Assembly: GCA_964030475.1 (NCBI GenBank)
Contig: CAXIPT010000002.1
Location: 16,428,749-16,492,748 of the forward strand
Source: Tethya wilhelma
Taxonomy: Eukaryota; Porifera; Demospongiae; Tethyida; Tethyidae
Direction: 5' to 3'
DNA length: 64,000 nucleotides
Within the stretch, counting starts at the first letter, position 1. Each line of letters opens with the position of its first letter. The position numbers and the translations under genes are program-made. The notes under the pieces were generated by a model. That model saw only the letters and a list, made by a program, of their open reading frames with translations, searched no databases and was not told the DNA's origin. Positions 1 through 12,660 of this stretch are shown here, one piece after another.

Positions 1-683
1 AGAATGTACACCAAGAGATCAAGCTGCATGCAAGCATGAAAAGATCAAGTTAGTTGTTGTCTTAAATGAGAGCAGTATTATATTCTAGTCTGGTGCCCAG
101 ATCGTTATTAGTAGGCGGGACAGGAATTCAGGGGAAGGAGAAAGAAGGCTTCTCTCCCTTCCTATTCCACCTATAGATCTACTAATAATTGAAAAAAGGG
201 GTCTGGGTATATACTAAAATTTAGATTTCATTTAGCTAGAGCTACTCCTCTAAGTACATGATTGCATGATCACTGACACTCTATATGTGAATTATTAGGC
301 CATGCAGTGAAATGCATATGATCCAGTGCCACACTACAGTGCTCTATATGTGGAGACTATATATATCTACCGTAGACTGGTTGAGTAGCCATTTTGGCTA
401 AGTTAATACTCTCCAATAACCATGCGTTGTTGTGTGGCTGGGTGTTGCGAATTCAATTGTGTGGTTGGGTGCAGTAAGTCTGAGGCCAGAATATTTATTT
501 TTAGTTTTCATGTAATTTAAGTATCCTAGTTCTTTCCAGTTTGGTCCATGTCATGCATGAATGCATGCATCAATGTTTCAATGTCCAAGCTCAGGCTCAT
601 CCCAATTATTTTCTATGATCTATGATACTACAGAGTTTGCTTGACCTATGAACCCAGTTTACTGACCTCTATACCCTCAGACT
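1..683. other. Intergenic sequence, no gene seen
   Basis: I see no convincing coding frame, RNA gene or transposon end here. The stretch is AT-rich, with scattered palindromic ATGCAT words and stops in every frame. It lies just upstream of the decayed beta-helix gene and could hold its former promoter, but I cannot point to a TATA box or other defining site. Confidence 0.5.
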
Positions 684-2480
684 GAGGCTGAAGATGTCGT
701 TAAAGTAATTAAGTTTTTACCATTCCTGGCTCTCTTGTTGTGCCTATTCTGCGATGGTCCAATATAATTATGCAAGGCAAAAGACTACCCTACTGGCCCC
801 TCAGACCCTGACTGCCCTGTTGGTGAGCCATGCTCCACTGTTGACCACTATGCTCTCGAGCTCAGCAACACTTCCTACTTTGATCCCAAACACAACATCA
901 CTCTGATATTCTTACAAGATACTCCATCACCATGTTTGCGACTCTTGGGCCCCAAATAATTTTAGAACGAGTACTTTTAAATAGTAGTACTGTTTTCTCA
1001 CTGGCTGATGGTTTCTCTGGCAACCTGAATATAGTGGAGAGTGAATTCAGATGTTCTTTTATATTGATATTGACATAAGCTACTCAACCCTGAATATTTC
1101 TATTCTAAGTTCATCCTTCTGTTCTAATGAGCTATAACCACTCCCATAAAGATTAAAGAAGGTAAGGGAGGGTTATCATTACAAATGTATAACAGCACTG
1201 TTCAGGACATTGGTACTGATTCGTTACTGTTTTGTCCTGTTTATGATGATGCTGATCTAGTTTGTGATCTCTACATCACCAGTTATAGGCTTAACAATAG
1301 AATTAACATCACTAAGAGTGTATTTTCCCGTCCTTATCACACTGGCATTTGTCTAGAGATCATGGACATGATAGATGGGCATATGTGTATATAACAGATA
1401 GCACAATTTCTAACCACAAAGCAGGAGCATTATATATTTCATTGATTAATTCTGCATATCCTGGTCTTAGCATTACAATGAAAACTGTAGCATATTCAAC
1501 AACACATATGAGTCCACAAATCTTTCTCCTAACATACAATCAGCTGACACTGTGATATCCATTGATTCTGATGGTAGTGATGAACAACAATATACATACC
1601 ACGTCGTACAGTTTGAAGACTCAACGTTCTTGAACAATTATGCTCATGAATCATCTGCTGTTATTAGCTCATTTATAGCATCAGACATGTTTCAATACTC
1701 AATTGTCATTTTGTGAACAATACAGGATCACCCATTAAGGCATATCAGAGTACATTTACTTTCTCTGGTAATGTTGACTTTGAAAACAACATCGCAGCCA
1801 AAGGAGGAGCATTATCACTAACCCTTTCCACTATTAAAATTACTAATGGCTCAAACGTAGTCTTCAGGAATAACTCTGCTACTGATGTTGGGGGTGCTAT
1901 ATATGTAGAACAGTTGAGTACAGGATTATATTCAGGCAATTATAGGCAGACAAAAACTAACTGTTTCTATCAATTACTTTCTGATATTATAGGAGAGTAT
2001 TCCTTGACCTTTGCTGAGAACATAGCTTTCAATGGTGGAGACCATGTGTTTGGTACATCACTACAAAGTTTTTGTACAGCAGGAAATGATAGCACTTGGT
2101 CACTGACTGGTCTTGTTGCTCAAAAATTTTTCCACTTTCAATCATCTCAAAGGTATAATCTGTCACTAGTTTCATCCATACCAACTCGTGTTTGTTTGTG
2201 TCATTCAGATGGACAGTTTAAGGCTGCTCTAATGCATCACAGATATTTCACAGCATACAGGCAGCACCTAGTGAGGAGTTCAACATCTCAGCAGTTATCG
2301 TGGGTAGTGAGTTTGGAACTACCAGAGGATCAGTTTATGCACAATTTTTACCATTGAATGGATATAAAGCCAGTCTATCTCAGCAGTATCGATACACATA
2401 TGGAATAAGAGATCATATGAGCTGTACATTGTTGAATTATTCCATCCTTTCAGCCAACAAATTAAAGAGGAAGTTATTGT
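684..2480 (+). pseudogene. Decayed beta-helix ectodomain of a multi-pass membrane protein
   Basis: This is the N-terminal, extracellular half of a family whose intact members lie at 33360-38018 and 54865-58752. A hydrophobic leader-like stretch (FLPFLALLLCLFC) near 711-750 has no ATG in frame and runs into a stop near 768. A Cys-containing segment (CPVGEPCSTVDHYALEL) follows near 806-856. The piece at 1713-2220 has family hallmarks: beta-helix turns with GGALS and GGAIY motifs and the RVCLCH motif. The reading frame then shifts near 2230 and again near 2465; after each shift the homologous protein continues in another frame. Between about 950 and 1700 the frame is broken repeatedly. I read it as a pseudogene, though draft-assembly errors or missed introns could account for some breaks. 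Confidence 0.6.
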
Positions 2481-2601
2481 ACTGACGGCAACAGAAGTCA
2501 GTGTATCAACCTATGGTAATATTAAAACACTGCAAAAGTATGTAGAACAAAATGATGGTACCATTTCACCTCAACTCCTAGCCACCCCAGTCTATGTCAA
2601 T

Positions 2602-4158
2602 GTGACGATGCTTCTTTGCCCTTTGGGATTTGCCCCTATTGGCACTCCTCCTAGATGTGATTGCTATGAGATATTCAAAGAGAACTACATCTCTTGTAGA
2701 ATTGCTGGGGGAGGAAATGGTTATGTAACTCGCAGTGGAACCTTGTGGATGAATGCTTCATTCAGTGGAGGAAACTCAAGCTCTGCAGGTATTTTTCTGC
2801 ACAAATATTGTCCTCTTGGTTACTGTAACCAACAGCAAGTGACCTTTGACCTAACCTATAATCCCGAGGCCCAATGTGTTTTCAGTCGCTCTGGAATTCT
2901 GTGTGGAGCTTGCAAACTAGGCTATAGTACTGTTTTAGGAGGTTCAAAGTGTGTCAAATGTTCAAATAGCTATCTAGCCCTACTCTTAGTGTTTGCAGTT
3001 GCCGGCATTGTACTGGTGCTCTTCATCAAGCTCTTAGACCTGACAGTGGCACATGGAACAATCAATGGTCTTATATTCTATGCCAACATTGTCTGGGCAA
3101 ACCAGAGTATTCTGTTTCCCAATGATGGGCACACCAATGGAGCTACCATGATTCTAAAGACATTCATAGCGTGGCTAAATCTAGACCTTGGAATTGAGAC
3201 TTGCTTTGTGAATGGACTGGATGGCTATTGGAAGACGTGGCTACAGTTTGTATTTCCATTCTATATTTGGAGCATTGCTGGACTGATTATTCTAACATCG
3301 AGACATTCTACATTTTTGACTAGACTCTTTGGCAATAATATGGTCTCTGTGTTAGCCACTCTCTTTCTCTTGTCCTACTCTAAACTCCTACGTACCATCA
3401 TCACTGTAGTGAATGTGACCTATCTGGTGGATTATCCTAATTATAGATATCATCTGGCTGTCTGGTCTTTTGATGGCAATCTCAAATACTGTGGTTTTCC
3501 TCACATCTTTCTATTCATCTTTGCCCTTGTTGTCCTGTTAGTCCTGTGGATGCCATATATGTTTGTCTTTCTCTCAGTCCAATTGTTAAGGATGGTATCT
3601 GAATATAAACTCTTTCGTTGGGTGGACAAAATGAAGCCGATCTTTGATGTTTATTTTGCTTCTCTTAAGGATCACCATCACTATTGGGTAGGATTCCAAC
3701 TGATAGCAAGAGGAATTCTTCTGATCACCTTCTCACAAACATCTTACAACATACCAGCTGCTAACTACATAGCCATGACGACTGTTTCAGCAACTCTTCT
3801 CTTCTCTCTGGCACACACTGGATATCTCTACAAGAGGCTTTATGTGTCAATTCTTGAAACAGCGTTTCTTCTCAACTTGGTGCTACTTGGAGGAGGTGCG
3901 CTCTTTGTGAATTTGACAGATGGAAATGAGTCATCACTCATCTTTATTTCTGTTGGAATAGCCTTCACTCAGTTTATAATAATACTGCTGATACACTTGC
4001 AAAGTACAGTCAAAAATTGCTACAAGAAATTTAATACTGAAGAGTATGATGATCTTGAAGAGGCTGATTACCATGGAAGTAGGAGGAGAATAAGCCACAT
4101 TAATAAACCCTTATTGGAAGACTCAGAAGAAGAGCCCAAATTACTTGAGCACTCCTAA
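2602..4158 (+). CDS. Cys-rich plus multi-pass membrane module of beta-helix receptor-like protein (N-terminus broken)
   Basis: The frame is open for 518 codons. Its first codon is GTG inside a longer reading frame, so this is not a true start; the first ATG is at 2608. Order of parts: a Cys-rich segment (CPLGFAP, then the knot with LCGACKLGYS), a first membrane helix (about residues 126-150), the motif AWLNLDLG, the helix pair around FVFPFYIW and LSYSKLLR, further helices to about residue 470, then a polar tail. The tail ends with an acidic cluster and EEPKLL, an acidic dileucine trafficking signal. It is homologous throughout to the other four family members here. The module is intact although the ectodomain upstream is broken, so the whole is probably a recent pseudogene. 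A truncated expressed product is possible. A poly(A) signal lies at 4524-4529. Confidence 0.65.
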   Translation: MTMLLCPLGFAPIGTPPRCDCYEIFKENYISCRIAGGGNGYVTRSGTLWMNASFSGGNSSSAGIFLHKYCPLGYCNQQQVTFDLTYNPEAQCVFSRSGILCGACKLGYSTVLGGSKCVKCSNSYLALLLVFAVAGIVLVLFIKLLDLTVAHGTINGLIFYANIVWANQSILFPNDGHTNGATMILKTFIAWLNLDLGIETCFVNGLDGYWKTWLQFVFPFYIWSIAGLIILTSRHSTFLTRLFGNNMVSVLATLFLLSYSKLLRTIITVVNVTYLVDYPNYRYHLAVWSFDGNLKYCGFPHIFLFIFALVVLLVLWMPYMFVFLSVQLLRMVSEYKLFRWVDKMKPIFDVYFASLKDHHHYWVGFQLIARGILLITFSQTSYNIPAANYIAMTTVSATLLFSLAHTGYLYKRLYVSILETAFLLNLVLLGGGALFVNLTDGNESSLIFISVGIAFTQFIIILLIHLQSTVKNCYKKFNTEEYDDLEEADYHGSRRRISHINKPLLEDSEEEPKLLEHS

Positions 4159-4397
4159 AAGAGAGCACCTAACTATCATCACTAGTAGCTCTAAAAAACA
4201 TAAGTATAAGCCTTGGAATTCAAAATAAGCTGTTTAGATGGCTTTCTCTCGATCTTTTGTAGAGATTGCATGTGTACAATATGACTGTTTATAATAATTA
4301 TATATTCCCAATATTATGTTTTCTGATTAACTCTTTAATATCTATATTAATTTTGTCATACTTTATACTGCATAAGGCCAGCTTTTGTTGATTCTTT

Positions 4398-4466
4398 TGT
4401 GTGTGTGTGTGTGTGTATGTGTGCGTGTATATGTGTGTGTGTGTGTATGTGTGTGTGTGTGTGTGC
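4398..4466. repeat. (GT)n microsatellite
   Basis: A GT dinucleotide run interrupted by a few AT and GC steps, within the 3' flank of the decayed receptor-like gene. Confidence 0.95.
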
Positions 4467-6476
4467 ACTATAAGCGCATTCTACCTGCCATGTTGTAGAC
4501 ATTGAATCTATCTTGTATAATTAAATAAAGAGCACCATATGCATGGTACACAAACCCCGCCGTAATATTAAGTCTTACTGTATCCAAGCATTAATGAAAC
4601 TGTATATGCATTGAGGCAGGCTATCCAGGCATGCATGCTATACATGCATGGGCGTGGCTACTTAGCCAGCATGCATCAATGACCATCACAAGCTAGCGTC
4701 ATCCCACGGCCCAAAAAGGGCCAGATATATTATACTGCTGCACATGTGCATAATTATTGCCAAAAATTTGTGTGGCTTTGGCAACCATTTGTGGGTGTGT
4801 CAGTTTGTGATGTAGTTTTATTGACACTCAAATGAGTTCAGACATGCACTTTCAGAGGCCACCTATAGACTCTATCTGACCTGAAAATGGTTTTGAACAA
4901 AATATAGTAGTACCTGGTTAGTTTATAATACTTTATAACAGTTGAAATAGTCGACAAATATCCTAAATGAGCATCTGTGTGGTCTGGAAAAAGCATTGGC
5001 AGAAATTACAGTGAATCTTCTCTATAATCAATTCAGCTTGTATTTGGGATATTTCAATAGGCCTGCAATAATTATATAGATGAAATTGCTGTAAGACATA
5101 GGCACAAAATGTATACAGTTGAGCATGCAGTGATGATCGAATCAAGATCAGTATATGCATTGGTTTCTGAATACATGAAGGTAGCTTTGCCGATGATACA
5201 AGAGTGTAGCATGCAGCCAGTATTGTCACAACAATCAGTATGAACCCTTACAAGGTAAATAGCTAGAGAGTTATGTCTAATTACTTAAAAATAAACTGAC
5301 TATAGATGGGCAAGTAAATCCTAACACTGTATGTACACATCCTGCTAGTATATTGAAGGCTGAAGGCTAGGAGGGGAAGTTATATCTGTCTACTAAAATG
5401 GATGTTTGTCAAGCAATAAAGTGGATATCCCCCATCTCTTTGATACAAGCTCAGGAGCCAAGTTACTTATAAAAGTCAAGAAGTATAGTCTATAATTATT
5501 ATAGGTTCAACATAACCCTCTTTGTGATGCACAATCCATCCACATCCATAGGTCTCTCATTCCACTCTGCTTATTTTGTATCTATAATTATCCAATAACA
5601 CTGCCAGATTTGAAATGCCATACTTATCTACTATTTTATTATTCTGAAAGATATTAGATGTTCTGAATAATTTGAAAATTTCTAATAATGATATACATGC
5701 TACTATGAACAGCTAGGTATAAGTTAATTAAACATTGTAATCTAGCTAGTAACTTATCCCATTATGTTAATTTTCTGCCTATATATCAGACTGAGCCAAT
5801 ATCAAAATGTGTGTTCTGAATCATTACATTGTTGCACTAAATTAGAAGTTCTATAGTAACACATGTGGTCTCTGTGAATGGCACTCTACTGACTAAACAT
5901 CCTATAGAGAACTTATCGTAAATTTCAATTCTTAGTTGATAATGAATGTATCAGCAACAACATCAATTTCTAGTTTAGGGAATCGTATGGAGACCTTCAT
6001 GTCTGTAGTAAAGTATCTGGTTATGTCTTCATAGTACATGCAACTGCACGAGCCTTTGTGACACTATATACAGTGACTGTAAACAACATGATCGCCTGTT
6101 GTTGTAAACAATCACATTATTGTGACAATTATTCACCTTTGTACTAGCCCAACACGCCAGCAAGTCATATTCTGTGGCTGTAACAAGTTAGCTGTAGGTA
6201 TTCAAGGTGTGTTATCAACTAACAGCTAGAGTGTATTCCCCACAAGGAGATTAAGTGAAGCCCATTTCCTCTACAAAGACATCTTGAGGTCATAACATGT
6301 GCAGTTTACTTGTCATCATCCCAACAATAATTACACAAACTATGGCAGCCTCACAGATATACCCATGCCATAGCTGCTATAATGCACTCTCTTTGTGACG
6401 GAGTACATAGCGTAATGAGAAACTGGATAATGGTCTTTGTTGACTTTACAGAGTCACAACCTAAATTCACAGAGGG
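4467..6476. other. Intergenic sequence, no gene seen
   Basis: About 2 kb without a supported gene. The longest open frame (4963-5229, minus strand, 88 codons) has no recognisable domain, signal peptide or splice context. A possible poly(A) signal for the upstream gene is at 4524-4529. Confidence 0.5.
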
Positions 6477-6484
6477 TATAAAAG
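6477..6484 (+). promoter_or_regulatory. TATA box of sushi gene S1
   Basis: TATAAAAG lies 140 bases before the S1 start codon. Sushi genes S2 and S3 have the same arrangement, with a TATA box 80-150 bases before the ATG. That repeat placement supports a real core promoter, with transcription starting near 6507-6512. Confidence 0.7.
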
Positions 6485-6623
6485 TGTGCTCTCGAGTACT
6501 ACGATGCACACAAACATATCGGATGTAAATCTGATATTCAACAATCACTATACGAGATAGAGCAGGCAATCAGATTATTAGCTTTGCACTTCATCACTTC
6601 AAGCAGAAACACAACATAAGAGG

Positions 6624-9600
6624 ATGGCACTCAATGCTATCACAGTACTACTCATTGCTGTAGCTACAGCAAACATGGCTGTGGCAACTTCAGTGGATTA
6701 CTCAGGATATTACTGCTACCCACCCAAAGTGCCTCAATGGGGTGGCTACACTCCAAACAAGAATCACTATGGTGTTGGATACTCCATTGAGTACTACTGC
6801 AACGAAGGATACAAACTCATAGGAGAAGCAACAGCTACGTGTGCATACAACAATGTAGCCAAGAAAGCCATCTTTTCTGGTTCAACTCCTATCTGTGCAA
6901 GTGAGTGAACAGTAGTGTACGGCCGCACTATTCATGCAGCAATTGACATCTTAAAAACAAAATTGATTTGTACTTGTTCATTGTTTTGGTTTTCTACCAC
7001 AAATTCAGGAAAAATCATCAGATGTCCTAATCTAGCTCATCCTCAATATGGCAGTGTGACTGTGAATGATTACACTCCTGACTCAACTGCTCATTATCAA
7101 TGTCAAGATGGCTACAAACTTAAAGGAAACAACTACATAACCTGTCGTTATGATGGAACATGGAGTGGAAATGCACCTATATGCATTCGTAAGTATAATA
7201 ATATACTACATTTTAGTATGCTTTACTAGAGCCTCTAGTATAGTAACATCTTATTGTAAAAGTACCATGGTTACTAAACTTTTACAATACATTTTACTGC
7301 AGCATCTGTCTGCCCATACCTTAATGACCCAAAGAATGGACATGTAGTGGTGAAGGACCGAACCCCAGGATCTGAGGCTCACTATGAGTGTGACAAAGGA
7401 TTCAAACTTGTTGGGGTAGCATACAGGAGATGTATGGATGACTGCACCTGGTCAGCTGAAGCACCAATCTGCCAGCGTAAGTATACTCACTATAGCATAT
7501 AATATCAGCTAGGTTAACATTTGCTTACTTAATTCTGTTGACAGTTATTCGATGCAAACTGCTTCCTGCACCTGAGTATGGTCGAGTTGTTATCAAAGGC
7601 AATATCCCAGGCAAAACAACACACTACAGCTGCATACATGGATACAAACTGATAGGAGAGCCTTACCGTACATGCAACTATGACGGAACATGGAGTGGAG
7701 AAGCACCTACTTGTGCACGTAAGATTTGAGAAATCTTCTTTCTATTCTGAAATGACCAAACTTAATTTAAAACTTCTCTATACTCACAGCAATTCAATGC
7801 AAGGAACATGATGCTCCACAATATGGCACAGTCTCCTATTCTGGTTATAATCCTGGCTCACGGGCAAACTACCAGTGTAATGATGGCTACAAGTTGGTTG
7901 GACTGAAATACAGGCTATGCAGCTATGGTGGCATTTGGATAGGAGATAAACCAATATGTATCCGTAAGTTAGATGGAATGTCTTTTGCATACACACTTGT
8001 TCAGTCATTAAAATTATCTACCTCATGCACATTTTAAATCAACAGCTGCAAGATGTCCTAGACTAGATGACTTTGAATATGGAGTGATCAATGTTCCCAG
8101 CTATGGCCTTGGAGAAAGAGCTCACTACAGCTGCAACAAAGGATACAAACTTGTTGGTGATGCTTACAGGACATGTCAAGATGACTGCACATGGAGCGGA
8201 AGGCCACCTAAATGCATTCGTAAGTAGAGTTCAGTAGGGATATACACAGCCTTATAATTTATGTGCTAATTCTAACATTGGTAACAGCCATCAAATGCCC
8301 AAGACACAATGCACCTCAGTATGGAACAGTCAACTTCACTGGATACAGACCAACCCACAGAGTTCACTATGGATGTAATTATGGATACAAGCTAGAAGGC
8401 TTGACATACAGGACATGTGGATATGATGGAGTGTGGAGTGGGGAGAAACCAAGATGCATTCGTAAGAAAGAATATTATCATGTGTCACCAGACCTCACTA
8501 CTGAATAATGATTGATTTATCATACGGTACATTATTTATCACAATACAGCTGCAAGGTGTCCTACACTTGATGACATTGAGTATGGAGTGATCAATGTTC
8601 CCAGCTATGGTCTTGGAAGAAGAGCTCACTACAGCTGTAACAAAGGATACAAACTTGTTGGTGATGCTTACAGGACCTGTCAGGATGACTGCACATGGAG
8701 TGGAGAGCCACCAAGATGTGTTCGTAAGTATACATCATTATGAAAGATTTTGTTTTATTGTATTAGAAAATACACTAAATTTTATTACTTAAACATAGCC
8801 ATCAAATGCCCAAGACACGATGCACCTCAGTATGGAACAGTCAGCTTCACTGGATACAGACCAACCCACAAAGTTCATTATGGATGTAATTATGGATACA
8901 AGCTAGAAGGCCTAACATACAGGATATGTGGATATGATGGAGTGTGGATTGGAGAGAAACCAAGATGCATTCGTAAGAAAGAATAGCATGTGCATCTCAC
9001 TAGATTTATAGCTACAAAATAAAAATCATTATCACAATACAGCTGCAAGATGTCCTACACTTGATGACATTGAGTATGGAGTGATCAATGTTCCCAGCTA
9101 TGGTCTTGGAAGAAGAGCTCACTACAGCTGCAACAAAGGATACAAACTTGTTGGTGATGCTTACAGGACCTGTCAGGATGACTGCACATGGAGTGGAGAG
9201 CCACCTAAATGCATTCGTAAGTAGTTCACTGCGATTATACAAACCTAATTATTATTTATGTGCTAATTCTTTCAACAGTGATCAAATGCCCAAGACACAA
9301 TGCACCTCAGTATGGAACTGTGAACTTTACTGGATACAGATCAACCCACAGAGTTCACTATGGATGCCATTATGGATACAAGCTAGAAGGCTTGACATAC
9401 AGGACATGTGGATATGATGGAGTGTGGAGTGGAGAGAAACCAAGATGTATCCGTAAGTTTATCTATTTTATACATGTTACACAATGACACCACAGACAAC
9501 TAAGGACTTGTGTGTTTTATTTGATGCAACTAAAGCTGCAAGATGTCCTAGACTAGATGACTTTGAATATGGAGTGATCAATGTTCCCAGCTATGGCCTT

Positions 9601-10846
9601 GGAGGAAGAGCTCACTACAGCTGCAACAAAGGATACAAACTTGTTGGTGATGCTTACAGGACATGTCAGGATGACTGCACATGGAGTGGAAGGCCACCTA
9701 AATGCATTCGTATGTTGTTTACTTCATATAACCAACCTTCCACCATCACTTATATTCAAATAACTATAATGTCCAGCCTTAATCATGTATTAAATCACTC
9801 TTTAGTATTTACATAGTGTACTGTTGTTACTTTCAGCTTCGAGGTGTCCAAACCTTGACAACATTGAATATGGGGTTGTAACTGTTCCCAGTTATGGACC
9901 TGGAGGTAGAGCTCATTATGCTTGCAACAAGGGCTACAAGCTTGTTGGAAGGCCTTACAGAACATGCCAAGATGACTGCACATGGTCTGGAAAACAACCC
10001 AAGTGCATTAGTAAGCATCTGTAATTCAAAAATATTGCATGAACAAAATTACGCGTATGCTCATTATTCTAATTTTTACACTTTTCTTCATTCCAGTTGT
10101 AAAGTGTGCTTCACTACCTACAATTCGATATGGAAGTGTTAATGTGACCGAGAATGAAAACAATGCAACAGCATATTACGGTTGTGACCATGGCTATAAG
10201 TTGGTGGGTGATTCGTACAGGAGGTGTGAATATGGAATTTGGCTTGGAAAGGCACCAAGATGCAAACGTGAGCATAATTAATTTCCACATACAATTGACA
10301 CACATCGATACATATGATGCACACATGTAATCATCACCAAATTTTATATTATAATTTACTGCATAACACACATAAATTGTTCTTCAACAGCACTGAGATG
10401 TCAACGTCTTTCAGCTCCACAATATGGCAAAGTAGAAACTAAATCTTACATCATTGGATCGAAATCAGAGTACAGCTGCAACTATGGATACAGGTTGGTT
10501 GGAGAAGCAACAAGGACATGTCAGTACAACCAAGAGTGGAATGGAAAGGCACCAATTTGTGAACGTATGTGTACTCAACCATGTGTCAAACTGTATGATT
10601 GCTCTATAGCATTGTAATCATCATGAATATGCCTATAATTTTATACTCTGTATTCGTGTATTAGCAATCTCTTGTGAAGCACCTCAAAATCCTGATCATG
10701 GTCAAGTCTATACCAGCAGCCTTCAAGTAGCATCACGAGCCAGTTACAAATGTGACTATGGCTACAAGCTTGTTGGATCTGCCAGAAGGAGATGTCAAGA
10801 CAATGGCAAATGGAGTGGAGAAGCCCCAGTTTGCAAGCGTACATAA
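6624..10846 (+). CDS. Secreted protein of 16 sushi (CCP) domains, gene S1
   Basis: Predicted 965 residues. Exons: 6624-6900, 7009-7188, 7303-7476, 7545-7718, 7790-7963, 8046-8219, 8288-8461, 8550-8723, 8799-8972, 9043-9216, 9279-9452, 9536-9709, 9837-10010, 10097-10267, 10391-10564, 10665-10846. Exon 1 carries a signal peptide (MALNAITVLLIAVATANMAV) and the first CCP, starting CYPP. Each later exon encodes one CCP (RCP, HYxC, GYKL, RTC, WSG, PxC) and is phase 1-1; most are exactly 174 nt. Exons 5-12 alternate two subtypes: A (IKCPRHxAPQYG, CGYDGxW) and B (ARCPxLDDxEYG, CQDDCTW). Neighbouring A or B copies are nearly identical, which points to recent doubling of a two-exon cassette. There is no membrane segment or lipid-anchor tail, so it is probably secreted. 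CCP proteins bind proteins or glycans; the ligand is unknown. Confidence 0.88.
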
Positions 10847-11001
10847 GCAACAAAGATTCTCATGAAACTAGCAGCTCAATAACTTTCTTAAAGATTAGGA
10901 ACAGATTAATGTACTTGATACCATTGCTGCATTTTATAACTTCATTAATAATTTTTACCCTGCTTTTTCATTGCTTGCCTTATGTTTCAAGATAAAAATT
11001 A

Positions 11002-11007
11002 AATAAA
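11002..11007 (+). terminator. Poly(A) signal of S1
   Basis: AATAAA about 155 bases after the S1 stop codon, in an A/T-rich stretch. Confidence 0.55.
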
Positions 11008-11252
11008 ATTGTGTACAAGCAAAGCAGCATGCATTTCCACAGAAACAGGAATGTATATATATATGTACAGCATGCATGTACTGCCTCACAAATGCATACT
11101 TAGTGTATGCACAATGCAGTACTTCTTAGTGCATGCAAAGAAGGACACCAGTCTAGATACTCTACAGTCACTGCTACATGCAAGATGAGTTCGTACAACA
11201 TTGCTATAGCTTCACTCCCAGCTCAACCCTGGTTCATCAATATACGTCAGTT

Positions 11253-11308
11253 CGCTAAACTTTAAAATCCTATGGCAGCACGCTAAACTTTAAAATCCTA
11301 TGGCAGCA
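11253..11308. repeat. Tandem duplication of a 28-bp unit
   Basis: Two perfect copies of a 28-base unit, beginning CGCTAAACTTTAAAATCC, lie head to tail. Confidence 0.95.
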
Positions 11309-12514
11309 CGTTAGCTTCAACTGCCCACTCAATCAGTCTGCACTATCTTGAATAGAATTACAATTAATTGTGCTATCACAACCACAATGGCATCACAATA
11401 CTAAGGTATCATGGCTAATACATACACTTCCTGACAGGAAGTGAATCAGTGAGCTATCTTTTGTCCTATAATAAAGATACACTTATATGTGTGCATTTCC
11501 TACTCTCTTATAGACACAACTTTGAAAATAATTAACAATAGTCCATGATCATCAGCTTCTTCCCATTCAACCTGGCCCATAGCCACTGACAATATAGTAT
11601 AGATAATGGCGCGTACAAATATACAGTCATTAATGTACCATCTGAGTGTACTTCCTGTGTTTCTGTTCATGGGTACAACTTGTCTATAAACAAAATGAAT
11701 TTCAGCCGAAGGAAAGAAGCATTGGATTATTAACCACTGCTCAAATGCTACAGACACCACAATCACATAATCTAGATCCAATATTTATTCATTTTGCCTT
11801 AAGCATACAAATTGGTGGTTTCTGTTAGGAATTAAAGTGCTGCATTGATGAAGCTAGGTCAGCAGGAAATATTCACATAATATTTTCAAAAGTACCATAT
11901 TACAATCATGGACCTATATTACTGTTCTCACATGCAATGCTCTGTGCAAGCATGATTATGTGTACAACACACATATGTTCTGTAGTGATACCGTGTGGTA
12001 CTAGATTCATGTTGGCTAATTACTGTAGCAAAAATAGCAATGAATTGCATGTGTATTAACTGTTAAATTTTTGCCTACAGACTATATACATACACAACTT
12101 ACTTGCATGAGCATATTTAACAGCTCAGCCATGCAAAATAGTTGCTGCTAGGATTAAAAATCAACAGTGTCTGACAGAACTATAATATATAAATTGCTCA
12201 AGAAAATGGCAAAGGTACAATTGCCAGTTCCTGTTTACTTTATGCATGTCCAGACCACAATAATCAATATTCCTTAGTATACATCATTGGCATCCTTTGT
12301 CATATTTAGAGAGTCTTTGAGTACACAATTGGGTAAGATGCACTTCCCAGTAGGAATCAGGCACACCAACCACAGCAGCAGCACCATCAGTCATTAAACA
12401 TTGTGTAAACAGTAACACTACAGACCTCAATGAAGAAGCCTAATTGAGCCCTAATTGAGCCCTAACCAGCCCGATATCCTGTTCTGCACCTTGGCTCTAC
12501 CTGACTGCAGAGAG
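11309..12514. other. Intergenic sequence between S1 and S2
   Basis: No supported gene. The open frame at 11500-11781 (minus, 93 codons) has no recognisable motif. Shortly before the S2 TATA box, CCTAATTGAGC occurs twice in a row (about 12439-12461), a small duplication that could be regulatory or incidental. Confidence 0.5.
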
Positions 12515-12522
12515 TATAAAAC
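12515..12522 (+). promoter_or_regulatory. TATA box of sushi gene S2
   Basis: TATAAAAC 146 bases before the S2 start codon, closely matching the spacing in S1. Confidence 0.7.
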
Positions 12523-12660
12523 CAGCACACTTTCAGAAGCAAGCACACACTCTTACTGCGAAGACAAAATCGATCAACTCTTCTCCAGTTACAACTCAAT
12601 CAACCAATCGTAGGATTCTAAGCAATCTTCAAATCGGCAAACTCTAATACTGCAATTGAG

